Origin: an uncultured Chthonomonas sp.
Lineage (GTDB): Bacteria; Armatimonadota; Chthonomonadetes; Chthonomonadales; Chthonomonadaceae
Assembly: GCA_903859705.1 (NCBI GenBank)
Contig: CAIONQ010000079.1
Location: 1-64,000 of the forward strand
Length of the DNA stretch: 64,000 bases
Direction of reading: 5' to 3'
This document shows positions 1 to 9,500 of the stretch, one piece after another (the stretch's first letter is position 1; every line of letters starts with the position of its first letter). The notes under the pieces were generated by a model, which saw only the letters and a list, made by a program, of their open reading frames with translations, was not told the origin of the DNA and searched no databases. The translations under genes and the position numbers were made by a program.

Positions 1-1
1 G

Positions 2-97
2 TGGTCCGGTGAAGGAGCCGACGCAGTGCTGGCAGTACGCACAACAATACTCAATGGAAATGCACGGCAGTTGGCTAGTTTCGCGAAAGCAGCGTAG
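2..97 (+). CDS. C-terminal tail of a truncated upstream ORF, possibly transposase-like
   Basis: The frame opening at base 2 reads 31 codons (WSGEGADAVLAVRTTILNG...) before a TAG stop at 95-97, so it can only be the 3' end of a gene that begins before the window. The Trp-Ser-x-x-Gly-Ala-(D/E)-Ala-Val-Leu pattern resembles the C-terminus of ISKra4-type transposases as I remember them. That is recall, not a database match. The piece is too short for a firm call and may also be a chance open frame. Confidence 0.3.
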   Translation, partial: WSGEGADAVLAVRTTILNGNARQLASFAKAA

Positions 98-177
98 TGC
101 ACGCGGAGCGTGCTCCTACCTACTTCTGGGAATCGCACCCCTTCTTTCTCTTTCTCGGTTTCAGGTTTGGAAGTCCC

Positions 178-336
178 ATGGTTAGATGGCATGCTATTGA
201 GGTTGGCCCGTTTAGCATCGGCCTCGGGTCCATCACGTTATTGGCCGCACTCATTGGTTTCCTTATCGGATTTGCGCTGGGTGACAACATCTCCGAAGAT
301 TGGTTTGAAAACTTATTCGGTGGCAGCAGATATTAA
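178..336 (+). CDS. small single-pass membrane protein (hypothetical)
   Basis: A 52-residue protein whose middle (about residues 12-35, IGLGSITLLAALIGFLIGFALG) is a strongly hydrophobic, glycine-rich membrane helix, followed by an acidic and aromatic C-terminal tail. The ATG at 178 is preceded by GGAAG at a 4-5 base spacing. A GTG at 97 would lengthen it by 27 residues of unconvincing composition, so the shorter form is preferred. No family is recognised. It converges on polA with only 34 bases between the stops. Confidence 0.45.
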   Translation: MVRWHAIEVGPFSIGLGSITLLAALIGFLIGFALGDNISEDWFENLFGGSRY

Positions 337-361
337 CCCGCAGTCTCTTGCGAAACAGCAA

Positions 362-382
362 AGCACAACATTATATTGTGCT
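362..382 (-). terminator. possible polA terminator hairpin
   Basis: A 7-bp perfect inverted repeat (AGCACAA / TTGTGCT, 7-base loop) straddles the polA stop codon. On the minus strand it is followed by a moderately T-rich stretch (TTGCTGTTTC). The stem is short and AT-rich, so it is only a candidate. Confidence 0.35.
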
Positions 383-3145
383 CATATCCGCCCAGTTTAA
401 CCCGGATTTTGCGTCTGCCGCCAGCGGTACATCCAGTGGAAAAACGCCACCCATAATCTGCTGAATGCTGGGAGTAATCTCACCGATGGCTTCAGGAACA
501 ATCTCAAACAGCAGTTCATCGTGCACCTGTAGAAGCATGGTGCAATGCCTGCTCCACCTGGCCTGAACCTCATTGTAAACCTGGATCATCGCCAGCTTCA
601 TGATATCGGCCGCTGTGCCCTGAATGGGCATGTTTACAGCTGCACGTTCGGCAAACTGCCGCATGCTATGGTTGGGGCTGTCGAGCTCTGGCAGATACCG
701 CCTGCGCCCCATCAAAGTAGTAACAAACCGGTTGCTATGAGCATCGGCTGTTGTGCGCGCAATAAATTCTTGCACCCCAGGCAAACGGTGGAAGTATTCC
801 TTGATCCACTCGGATGCCGTGCGGGTATCCACGCCAAGAGTTGCGCCCAGCGCGAAAGCGCTTTGGCCGTAGATAACGGCAAAGTTAATTGTTTTGGCCT
901 GGCGGCGCTGATCCGATGTTACCATTGCTAAGGGCACATCAAACACGCGCGCAGCGGTGGCTGCGTGAACGTCTTCCCCATCGATAAAGGCTTGCTTGAG
1001 TGCGGGATCGCCAGACATGTGAGCAAGCACTCGTAACTCAATCTGCGAATAGTCGCAGGAGAGCAATCGTTTTCCAGGCGCCGCGACAAATGCTCGTCGA
1101 ATTTCGCGCCCTGCTTCGGATCTTACAGGGATATTCTGGAGATTAGGTTCAGAGGAGCTAAGCCTGCCAGTACTTGCGACTGTCTGGTTAAGGGTGGTGT
1201 GAATTCTGCCATCTGCCGGGTCTTTCAGTTTTACCAGAGCATCTGCATAGGTGGCCTTGAGCTTTGATATCTCTCGATAATCCAGGATTTTACGTGCTAT
1301 GGGGTAATCGACTGCGAGCGGTTCCAGTAGCTCCGCCCCGGTGGAGTAGCCCGTTTTGGTTTTCTTGCCTGTTGGCAGCTGCAGTTTTTCAAACAGCACC
1401 TGCTGAAGCTGCTTCGTTGAACCAATATTGAACTCTTCCCCTGCGAGGCCGTAAATTTCGGCTGCCAGGCCCGAAAGCTCATTTTGCATTCTTATGCTGA
1501 GAGTGGAGAGATACGGCGCATCAATTAGCAACCCCACGCGTTCTACAGCCGCCAAAACCGGCTCCAGGGGCATTTCAATGCGGTTCATCACGTCCAACAT
1601 TCCCAGCTTCTCAAGGTTGGCTCGCATCGGCTCAGCAAGCCGCCACAGGCAGGCTGCCTGAGATGCGAGGCTACCTGAAGGGTCTTCCATTGAGTAGGCG
1701 GCAAACGATGCGGCCGGAGAGTTAAGGTACGTAGTGACAAGATCTTCGATTGGGTACTGACTACGGCTTGCATCCAGCAAGTAGCCTGCAAGAAAGGTAT
1801 CAAAGCGGATGTCTGGTTCATGTATGCCTGCATGCACCACAGCATGCAGTTGTGGCTTTGCATTGTGTGAGATGAACTCGCAATCTGCAATAGTTAATAG
1901 CCTGTTTGTATCTTCAACGGATATGCTGTACGGCTCATTTGCGGGAGCATCCAGCCCGGCAAACAGGCCACCAAGCGTGCCGGGATCCGCATCATTCCGG
2001 AACGGAACGTACCATGCCCGGGAGCTGGATGCTGCGAAAGCTATCCCTAATACTAACGCGCTCAGGGGATGGCTATTATTCTCCAGGTGAACCAGAAGCC
2101 CAACTTTGCGTACGTTTTCACACTCGCGCAGCGCTGCCTCAAACTGATCTGCTGTCCGGATAACTACCGTAACGGGCGCTTCTTCATCTCCGGGACCAAA
2201 TAGAGATGGCTGTACATCGGGCAATGTTTCGGCAAGAACCGGGGCGCTTTCACGTGGTAGGCGAGTTAAGAGCGACTTGAACTGAAGCTCTTCAAAAAGG
2301 GAGCGAACACGCCGCCAATGTTCCGAAGTTGGCTTATATGGCTTAATCTCTGTATCAATTGGCGCGTCGCAAATAATCGTTGCCAGCTTGCGGGATAGAA
2401 TTGCCAGCTCTGAGTTGGCCTCCAACGCATTCTTTGCCTTATTGGGTGTCACATCTGAAACATGTTGCAGCACATTATCCAGTGTTCCCCATGTCTGCAG
2501 CAAAGCCGTTGCGGTTTTCTCTCCGATCCCTGGAACCCCGGGGATGTTATCCGAAGTGTCGCCCACCAGCCCTTTCCAATCCGGCAATCGCTCTGGACCA
2601 ACTCCATACTTCTCCAACACCTCATCCGGGCCATAAACCCGCACATCTGTAACTCCACGCTGGCAAATCTCTACGGCTACACCTTCTCTAACAAGCTGCA
2701 GCTGATCCGAATCACCAGTGAGGATAACAACCTGCATCCCGGCTGCAACTCCATGAGCAGCCATGGTACCTACAAGGTCATCCGCTTCATAACCGGGCAG
2801 TTCCGCGCTTTGTATTCCAAAAGCCTCTACGAGTGCCCTTGCTTCCGGCATTTGCGCCTTTAATTGAGGATCTGTCTCTGGCCGGTGCGCCTTGTAAGCC
2901 TCGTACTCCACCTTACGAAGCGTTGGTGCCGAGGAATCCCAGCAAATAATGATTGAATCTGGCTTCTGGCTATTGAGAATACTCAATATCATGCTACTGA
3001 AGCCGAACAGCGCTCCTGTGGGCCGGCCATCCAGCGTAGAGAGATACGGGTTGGCGAAATGTGCCCGGAACAGCAGGCTGTAGGCATCTACAAGTACAAG
3101 CTTTGGGGCAGATTTTACAACCGTTGTGTCGTCGGCAATGACCAC
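371..3145 (-). CDS. polA: DNA polymerase I
   Basis: Family A DNA polymerase of 924 residues that fills gaps and removes RNA primers during replication and repair. The N-terminal third is a FEN-like 5'-3' nuclease (LVLVDAYSLLFRAHFA, later GYEADDLVGT and VGDTSDNIPGVPGIGEKTA). The C-terminal third holds the polymerase motifs: A (SCDYSQIELRVLAHMSGD), B/O-helix (RRQAKTINFAVIYGQS) and C (LLQVHDELLFEI). The central exonuclease domain has LLVHLENN where the metal-binding DxE motif would be expected, so 3'-5' proofreading is probably absent, as in Taq and Bacillus Pol I. GTG at 3145 is chosen as the start because GAAGGA lies 8 bases upstream. An in-frame ATG at 3190 lacks a ribosome site. It lies 73 bases downstream of pnuC on the same strand. 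Confidence 0.95.
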   Translation of the reverse strand: MVIADDTTVVKSAPKLVLVDAYSLLFRAHFANPYLSTLDGRPTGALFGFSSMILSILNSQKPDSIIICWDSSAPTLRKVEYEAYKAHRPETDPQLKAQMPEARALVEAFGIQSAELPGYEADDLVGTMAAHGVAAGMQVVILTGDSDQLQLVREGVAVEICQRGVTDVRVYGPDEVLEKYGVGPERLPDWKGLVGDTSDNIPGVPGIGEKTATALLQTWGTLDNVLQHVSDVTPNKAKNALEANSELAILSRKLATIICDAPIDTEIKPYKPTSEHWRRVRSLFEELQFKSLLTRLPRESAPVLAETLPDVQPSLFGPGDEEAPVTVVIRTADQFEAALRECENVRKVGLLVHLENNSHPLSALVLGIAFAASSSRAWYVPFRNDADPGTLGGLFAGLDAPANEPYSISVEDTNRLLTIADCEFISHNAKPQLHAVVHAGIHEPDIRFDTFLAGYLLDASRSQYPIEDLVTTYLNSPAASFAAYSMEDPSGSLASQAACLWRLAEPMRANLEKLGMLDVMNRIEMPLEPVLAAVERVGLLIDAPYLSTLSIRMQNELSGLAAEIYGLAGEEFNIGSTKQLQQVLFEKLQLPTGKKTKTGYSTGAELLEPLAVDYPIARKILDYREISKLKATYADALVKLKDPADGRIHTTLNQTVASTGRLSSSEPNLQNIPVRSEAGREIRRAFVAAPGKRLLSCDYSQIELRVLAHMSGDPALKQAFIDGEDVHAATAARVFDVPLAMVTSDQRRQAKTINFAVIYGQSAFALGATLGVDTRTASEWIKEYFHRLPGVQEFIARTTADAHSNRFVTTLMGRRRYLPELDSPNHSMRQFAERAAVNMPIQGTAADIMKLAMIQVYNEVQARWSRHCTMLLQVHDELLFEIVPEAIGEITPSIQQIMGGVFPLDVPLAADAKSGLNWADMSTI

Positions 3146-3205
3146 AGAAATCGTCCTTCTTTCAAGCGGGTGACTGCGCACCCAAAACAATAGAAATATG
3201 TCTGT

Positions 3206-3211
3206 ATTATA
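3206..3211 (-). promoter_or_regulatory. candidate -10 element upstream of polA
   Basis: A perfect TATAAT on the minus strand lies about 60 bases before the polA GTG, in the gap after pnuC. No good -35 hexamer sits at the usual distance (the bases there read GCCCAA), so polA may have its own weak or activated promoter or be read from pnuC. Confidence 0.3.
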
Positions 3212-3218
3212 CTGAAGA

Positions 3219-3854
3219 TCATGCCGCCTTGGGCGTATCCAGTGTAACCTGGTGGGAGCTCATTATTGCCCGCCACTGGTATGCTCCCTGAAACGCCATG
3301 ATAAGGAACAGCACATAGAGTGTTGCCAGCCCCAGAAGGTGCTGTTTTGGAAACATCCAGAATGCGTAAATCACGTCGACTACTATCCACGCCACCCAGT
3401 TCTCAAACTTTTTCCGGGTTTGCAGATACTGCGCAACTATGCTGATAACGGTGGTGGTAGCATCCGTGTACGGTAGATCAGATTTCTTGTAATGGGCCTC
3501 AATTGCACCGACGAAAAGCGCCGTTATTACAGTACCGACGACCCAGGCCACTCTGGCTCGGGTAGATATGGTTGTTACGGGAAGGTCGTCCGAATGTTTA
3601 GGGCCTCCCCGCAGCCAGATGTACCAGCCATAAATTGAAACCGGCAGATAGTACAGTACCTGCAGGCCAGCATTCAATGGGTCTTTTGCATCCAGGAAGA
3701 TCTTTCCAAACAGGACAACCGATACGATGCCCCATGGCCAGGTGGCTATCTTGTTACGAATGGCATAAATAACCGAGAAAATGGCGGTGATATACGCTAC
3801 AAGTCCAACGTAACCGCCTATTTGCTCCCAGCACAACATCAGGAATGATTTCAT
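3219..3854 (-). CDS. pnuC: PnuC-family nicotinamide riboside transporter
   Basis: An integral membrane protein of 211 residues with about seven hydrophobic helices, the normal size for PnuC. Family hallmarks visible are the WPWG motif near residues 39-42 and the NWVAWIVVDVIY helix near residues 152-163, with conserved aromatic and Asn residues that line the vitamin path. Members facilitate uptake of nicotinamide riboside (or, in relatives, thiamine or riboflavin) for cofactor synthesis. The substrate cannot be fixed from sequence, and there is no adjacent nadR or thiamine gene. The ATG at 3854 has no clear Shine-Dalgarno (ATAATAAACTT precedes it). I saw no recognisable riboswitch upstream. 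Confidence 0.85.
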   Translation of the reverse strand: MKSFLMLCWEQIGGYVGLVAYITAIFSVIYAIRNKIATWPWGIVSVVLFGKIFLDAKDPLNAGLQVLYYLPVSIYGWYIWLRGGPKHSDDLPVTTISTRARVAWVVGTVITALFVGAIEAHYKKSDLPYTDATTTVISIVAQYLQTRKKFENWVAWIVVDVIYAFWMFPKQHLLGLATLYVLFLIMAFQGAYQWRAIMSSHQVTLDTPKAA

Positions 3855-3910
3855 AAGTTTATTATGACCCGGCAGTACTCAATCAATATCAAATTGGCCA
3901 TAACAAAATC

Positions 3911-3936
3911 AAAGGGCGGGACAAAGCCCGCCCTTT
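3911..3936 (-). terminator. rho-independent terminator of gdhA
   Basis: Perfect 10-bp stem AAAGGGCGGG / CCCGCCCTTT with a 6-base loop, followed on the minus strand by GATTTTGTTA. It lies 28 bases past the glutamate dehydrogenase stop and separates that gene from pnuC. Confidence 0.85.
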
Positions 3937-3964
3937 CAAATGCAAATCCTTCAAAATTGAGCAA

Positions 3965-5296
3965 TCAGGGGTAGATTCCTCGGATTGTGGTGGCATCTGC
4001 CACACGCTTTACGCCAATGAGGTAGGCAGCGAGGCGCATATCTACGCCTGCATTGCGAGACATCTGGCGTACATCTGCGTAGGACTTACGCATAATTGCT
4101 TCCATTCGAGAATTGACTTCGTTCTCTTGCCAGAAGAAGAACTGCAGATCCTGCACCCATTCAAAATAGCTCACCACAACACCACCGGCGTTTGCGAGTA
4201 CATCCGGCACCAGGAAGATCCCACGTTGCTTGAGGATGCTGTCTGCGGTAGGCGTGGTTGGGCCGTTGGCACCCTCAATTACGATTTTCGCCTGAATACG
4301 GTCTGCGTTTTCTGCCGTTATCTGGTTTTCGATGGCGGCTGGCACCAGCACGTCAACTTCCAGTTCTAGTAGTTTGCGCGGATCAATGGGCACACCTCCT
4401 GTGTGCTTTGTGAGGCTGCCATCCCTATTGGCACACTCCTGAAGTGCGGGTATATCCAGCCCTTCTTCATTATATAGGCCGCCGATAGCATCACTTACAG
4501 CAACTACTTTTGCGCCCTTTTCATGGAATATGCGTGCCGCCACACCCCCAACATTACCAAAGCCCTGAACGGCAACCCGTAGACCTTCCATCTTCATACC
4601 AAACTCTGCAATTGCTTCACCGGCTATACAGACGATACCACGCCCCGTGGCATCAGAGCGCCCCTCACTGCCACCGATTGCCACCGGCTTACCGGTAACT
4701 ACCGCTGGTACGGTGTGGCCGGCTGTCATAGAGTAGGTATCCATTACCCATGCCATTGTTTGAGCGTTTGTGCCCATATCTGGCGCGGGAATATCGGTAT
4801 TGGGGCCAATAACAATGCTGATTTCTGAGGTGTAGCGCCGCGTTAACCGTTCCAACTCTGCCAGAGAAAGTGCCTTCGGATCACAAACTACCCCACCTTT
4901 TGCACCGCCAAATGGAATGTTAACAATTGCGCACTTCCAGGTCATCCACATGGAAAGCGCGCGTACTTCATCAATATCCGTTTGAGGGCTAAATCGGAGG
5001 CCACCTTTACTTGGGCCGCGAGCAATATTGTGTTGAACACGATAACCGGTGAAAATTCGAGTGGTTCCGTCATCCATCTTTACCGGAAAACGGACAGTGA
5101 GCTCTCGCTCTGGGGATTTTAGTACTTCGTGGAGGCCGGGATCCAGCTCGAGATGCCGTGCTGCAATCTCCAACTGCTGAAGTGCATTGTGGTAAGGGTT
5201 TGAGCTTTCGCGCGGCATGCCTTCTGGGATAGAGGCCACCGGCAATTTGGGGCGCTCGGTGCTACGCCCGCGAGAAAGCGGAAAAGATACGCTCAT
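3965..5296 (-). CDS. gdhA: glutamate dehydrogenase (Glu/Leu/Phe/Val dehydrogenase family)
   Basis: A 443-residue cytosolic oxidoreductase that interconverts glutamate with 2-oxoglutarate plus ammonia. The N-terminal dimerisation/substrate domain includes GYRVQHNIARGPSKGGLRF, the catalytic-lysine region PFGGAKGGV, and PAPDMGTN. The Rossmann domain follows with VAVQGFGNVGG, then IEGANGPTTP and the C-terminal DVLANAGGVVVSYFEW. Length and motifs fit the hexameric GDH common in Gram-positive bacteria and archaea. Cofactor preference (NAD or NADP) is not assigned. The ATG at 5296 has AGAGGAG eight bases upstream. It is monocistronic, with its own terminator, and divergent from the NHL gene. Confidence 0.93.
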   Translation of the reverse strand: MSVSFPLSRGRSTERPKLPVASIPEGMPRESSNPYHNALQQLEIAARHLELDPGLHEVLKSPERELTVRFPVKMDDGTTRIFTGYRVQHNIARGPSKGGLRFSPQTDIDEVRALSMWMTWKCAIVNIPFGGAKGGVVCDPKALSLAELERLTRRYTSEISIVIGPNTDIPAPDMGTNAQTMAWVMDTYSMTAGHTVPAVVTGKPVAIGGSEGRSDATGRGIVCIAGEAIAEFGMKMEGLRVAVQGFGNVGGVAARIFHEKGAKVVAVSDAIGGLYNEEGLDIPALQECANRDGSLTKHTGGVPIDPRKLLELEVDVLVPAAIENQITAENADRIQAKIVIEGANGPTTPTADSILKQRGIFLVPDVLANAGGVVVSYFEWVQDLQFFFWQENEVNSRMEAIMRKSYADVRQMSRNAGVDMRLAAYLIGVKRVADATTIRGIYP

Positions 5297-5539
5297 GGGT
5301 ATGACTCCTCTTCGAATCCAATGTTATGCCTTAACTGCGGAGGGAGGGCCAGCTTCCCGAACGCGCCATTGCATTCGGCCGCAGAGCAAGCATGATAATC
5401 GTTCTATTCTACCTTACGTAAAGCAATCGCAATAAGTGTCGCTAATATGCCGCCAGTTTGCTGCATATCAACCCCTTGCCGCCATTGGTTAGTATCTGCC
5501 ATACTCTGCCAACAATCGCTGATTCGGCACTGGACTCGT

Positions 5540-6553
5540 ATGACCAATTCTGTCAAGAAATGTTTTTCTAAATCCTTTTTTTCGAAGGCTGTGGCCCTTG
5601 TGTTTGCCACAGCACTCACCTTAATGCCAGGTTGCCAGGGGGCAGATCCCGTGGCTGAGGCCATCCATGCGCGGATTTATATTGCAGACACGGGCAACAA
5701 CAGAGTTGTGCGTATTGATGATATGGATGGCCGCAACTGGCAAGAGTGCACAGGCAGCCCAACTGAGAAGCGAGGGGGATTTAGCAATCCGCAGGGACTT
5801 TATGTAGACATGAACGGCAAGATATTTCTTGCCGATACGGGCAATTCACGTATTATTCGGATGGATAACATGTTGGCAGAAGGTTGGATTGCTGTAGGAA
5901 CTGCAGGGGATGGAAAAGGTCAGTTTAAGGAGCCTGTTTCTGTTTGTTCCGATCGGGAAGGGCACATTTATGTTGCCGATAAGGCTGGTTGCCGAATTAC
6001 CCGCATGGATGACTTAAACTTCGGCCACTGGACCACTCTGGGTGGCCGAGGCAAAGGTGCCAACCACTTTAGCTCCCCAGCCGGGATGTTTGTCGATCAG
6101 AACGAGAAGATTGACGTTGCGGATGCTTGCGACAACCTGCATGATGCGTGTAACAACCGGGTGGTGCAGATGGATGATATAGATGGAAGCGGCTGGCACA
6201 GCCATGGGCGGGGACCGGGAGATGGCAAAGCCCAATTTAGTAGCCCCATTGGATTATGTAAGGATGGCCACGGCCATATCTACATCGCAGACACGTTCAA
6301 TAATAGGATTGTTGTGATAGATGACATCGAAGGCGGCCACTGGCAGGCGCTGGGCAACGGGCCCGGCTCGGGAATTGGGCAGTTTAACAATCCTTCGGCT
6401 GTTTGGGTTGATTCCACCTACCACATTTACATTGCAGATACAGGCAATAACAGAATTGTCAGGGTAGACGATATTAGCGGCAAGAACTGGATGGTATACA
6501 CAGGAGACTCCAACCGCGCGCTGAAATCTCCTATGGCCATTGTATTGCGCTGA
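5540..6553 (+). CDS. secreted six-bladed NHL-repeat protein
   Basis: A 337-residue protein with a basic N-terminus and hydrophobic signal (AVALVFATALTLMPGC). The following cysteine could be lipidated, although the Pro at -2 makes it a non-standard lipobox. After the signal come six NHL blades marked by (I/V)(Y/F)(I/V/L)AD-x-(G/C)NNR(I/V)VR(I/V/M)DD. Blade four carries an insertion (DACDNLHDACNNR) with two extra cysteines. NHL propellers are binding scaffolds, and no catalytic residues are evident. The ATG at 5540 is chosen because it directly precedes the signal peptide. It converges on the giant TPR gene with a 13-base gap. Confidence 0.75.
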   Translation: MTNSVKKCFSKSFFSKAVALVFATALTLMPGCQGADPVAEAIHARIYIADTGNNRVVRIDDMDGRNWQECTGSPTEKRGGFSNPQGLYVDMNGKIFLADTGNSRIIRMDNMLAEGWIAVGTAGDGKGQFKEPVSVCSDREGHIYVADKAGCRITRMDDLNFGHWTTLGGRGKGANHFSSPAGMFVDQNEKIDVADACDNLHDACNNRVVQMDDIDGSGWHSHGRGPGDGKAQFSSPIGLCKDGHGHIYIADTFNNRIVVIDDIEGGHWQALGNGPGSGIGQFNNPSAVWVDSTYHIYIADTGNNRIVRVDDISGKNWMVYTGDSNRALKSPMAIVLR

Positions 6554-6566
6554 TTCCTATGGTTTG

Positions 6567-9500
6567 TTAGCTCATTCCCCTTGTAGCATCAACAACAATG
6601 ACATTGAGTGCAGCCCATGCTATAGGGCCAAATCCGCCAAGCCGCTTAACGCAACAGAAACGCGCTTTTCTGTACAGTCGCAATGTATCTAACCTGGAAC
6701 GGTACGCGCGATTTGTTTTTAGTGCGGTTGCGAGGTTGTTCCTCACATCTCGGAACCTGTCTTCTGGTTTCTCCTCTGTTCCTATTTCAGCACCGTTGCC
6801 ACGCCGGATTGCTTCGCACAGCCAGAATATGAATTGATAGTATTCCGGCAGTTTTGTTGGTTCCGTATGTTCGACAACGCGCGCAGCAACGGGATCATCA
6901 GCAGTACCTGCCAGCCGAGAGTCCCAAAGCAGCCACAAAGCGTGTAGCACCGTGCTGTGATCCCGCTCCATTCCCAGTGCTGCACGGCTTACTTGCGCAG
7001 ATTCGGCGTCTTTTTGCAGGCAACGGAGTGATGCCACTCTGTTCAGCAGCATCCATGCTTCCAGGTTGGGCCTGGATTTCCAATCTGCTGTCCATTCATC
7101 ACAGAGTTTGTGCTTCTCGAGGCGTGTGTATGCATGAGCGGTTACAGCCCAGGAAATGGTCTGCCTGCTCAGTGTGAGTTTACAGGAAGATATGAACTTC
7201 TGAACCTCTTTGAAGTGTTTTTGATCCATCTGGTAGTTAATCCAGGCTGCGGCCGCATGAGCACCCGCCTCACCAACCGCCAGAGCCTTTGTAATTTGAG
7301 CATCCAGGTTGTTTTCCCCAGCACTAAGTGCTGCGGTAACCCATGCATTGCCAGCTTCCGGCATGGCATTGGGATCCATCAGGGCAGTATCCAGCCCATG
7401 GCGTGCAGCACTTGCAGACCCAGAATCACAAACCAGTTTCACTGCTTGAATGAGGTGTGCCGAGTAATCGGAATTTGCAGCGCACAGTCTTCGGATGCCC
7501 TGAGCAATAGCAGAGGCGTTCTTGCGTGCCAGAGCCAACCTCACCTCGCAGGCAATCACCCAGCCTTGCCGATCAAAGGATTTGAGTGCATCTACAGTTG
7601 CACCTGCTCCTGTAAGGTCGGCCACATCAATCTGCAGCTTAACAAGCTCAACCGCAGAGTACTCGTAATCCGGCCGCAGTTCTACGGCACGTTTATGAGC
7701 ACGGATTGCCTCCACCTTCAGTTCACTCCTGCGCGAGGCTTCGCCAAGGTGTGCCCAGGCTCTTGAGTTGGTTGGCTCCTGCACAACGTACTTCCGAGCG
7801 GTTTCCAGATAGGTGGCTTTATCATCGCCCTCGGCCAGTTTTTGGATGAGATAGTGCCAGGCCCCGGGATCGTTTGGATCCTCCTGAACAAGCTTCTTTA
7901 AAGTGTCGATCCCCATCTGGCGATCGCCCGAGGCGTCATATGTCTGGGCCCGGTAAAGGCCAATTGCAGGCGTCATCAACTCTGGCGGAACGCGTAGAGA
8001 ATCAAGGGCCTCTTTAAAGCGACGTTCGCCACACAGGATTTCGGCTCTCAATCCATAGGCATCATCGCATCTTGGATTTAGTTCGAGTACTTTGTCTATA
8101 GCTGCCAGTCGTTCAGGAGTATCGGCAGGGAAATCCAGTATCTCGGCAAGTGCCAACCAAACGCGATACTCATTTGGGCGTTCTGCCACCATTTGTCTTA
8201 CGAGGCCCGGCGCTTCTTCAGGGTGGCCGAGCTTTGCTGACCATTCTGAGTAAGCACCCCAGGCCCATTGGCTACCAGGATCAAGATCGAGCGCGATTCT
8301 AACCGCCTCTACTGCCTCTGCTCTCTTGCCGCTCTTTTCCAGCATATAGGCATAGTACTCATGAGTCAGCCTATCCAACCGATCCCACGTTATAGCCTGT
8401 TGCATTATCTCAACAGCCCTATCTGTTTCACCTGTGCTGGCATAGGAGCGAGCCAGTTGCCTTGCTGCATCCAGGTTGCGGGGTGAGATCTTCATGGCAT
8501 AACCAAGTGCTTCACGTTCGCCAGGGCGGTTTTGGAGAGCTGCGCGAACATCGGCAAGCTTTTGCCAGGCGCTGGAGTTTAACGGAAACCGTGATGCCGC
8601 ATCTTCTGCCACATTGAGGGCTTTGTTTGGCTTATCACGCTCCAGATAGTGGTCTACCAGCGCAAGGCGCGCTTCGGCCAGATGTGGCAAACGCTGCACA
8701 AGGTTAATCAGTGTTTGTTCAATTGCACCGGCATCCAAAACCGATTCTGCAAAGTGCAAGAATGCTTCAACGCCAGTGGAGATCTGAACCTGTTTCCCGA
8801 GTTCAGCAGCAACCAGGTGTATGGCATCGCGCCTTTCCTGCGGTGTTGTGCATGTCTCCAGAAGCCGGCGCTGGCCATAGTCGTAATCGATATCCAGCTG
8901 AATTGCCGTTGTATAAGCGGCTTTTGCAGCTGCCAGATTACCCATATCCAGGTAGACATCCCCGAGGATACCGTGTGAGCCTGGAGACCGCGGTTCCAGC
9001 TGAACAGACATTTGAGCATACTGCAGTGCTTCCTCACGCCTGCGTTGGTCGTTGAGCAGCAGCGCCAGTTCCCTGTATGTCCATGCCTCTGCCGGGTTTA
9101 TATCAAGCATCCGGCGAAGGGCAGCCTCATGCTTTGCTTTCTCGGTAAGCTCTCGCAGCCAGCGGCACCAATGACGATACAGTTCAAAGTGGTTTGGAAA
9201 GGCGTCCACAGCGTCTTGATAGTGCTTTGCCGCTGCTGCGGGGCCATTCATTTGCCCCAGCAGATAGGCGCACTCCTGGTGCAGTTCCATCGATAGAGGA
9301 TCCTGTTCCAGAAGTTTCTGCCAGCATTCGAGGGCTTCGGAAAGCTTATTCTGTTGCGAAAACAGGCGTGCTCTGGCACGGAGCAAGGATGTTTGAGCGG
9401 CATGGCCTTCGGCCTGAGCAATGAGCCTTTCGGCAGTGGCCAGTTGGCCGTATCTGGCATAGGCTCTGGCGGCAAACAGGCGTAACTCGCCGTTAGAAGG

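Noticed and set aside
3855-3910. Vitamin or NAD riboswitch before pnuC
   Set aside because: The leader is only about 55 bases long and shows no stem-loop beyond the gdhA terminator.
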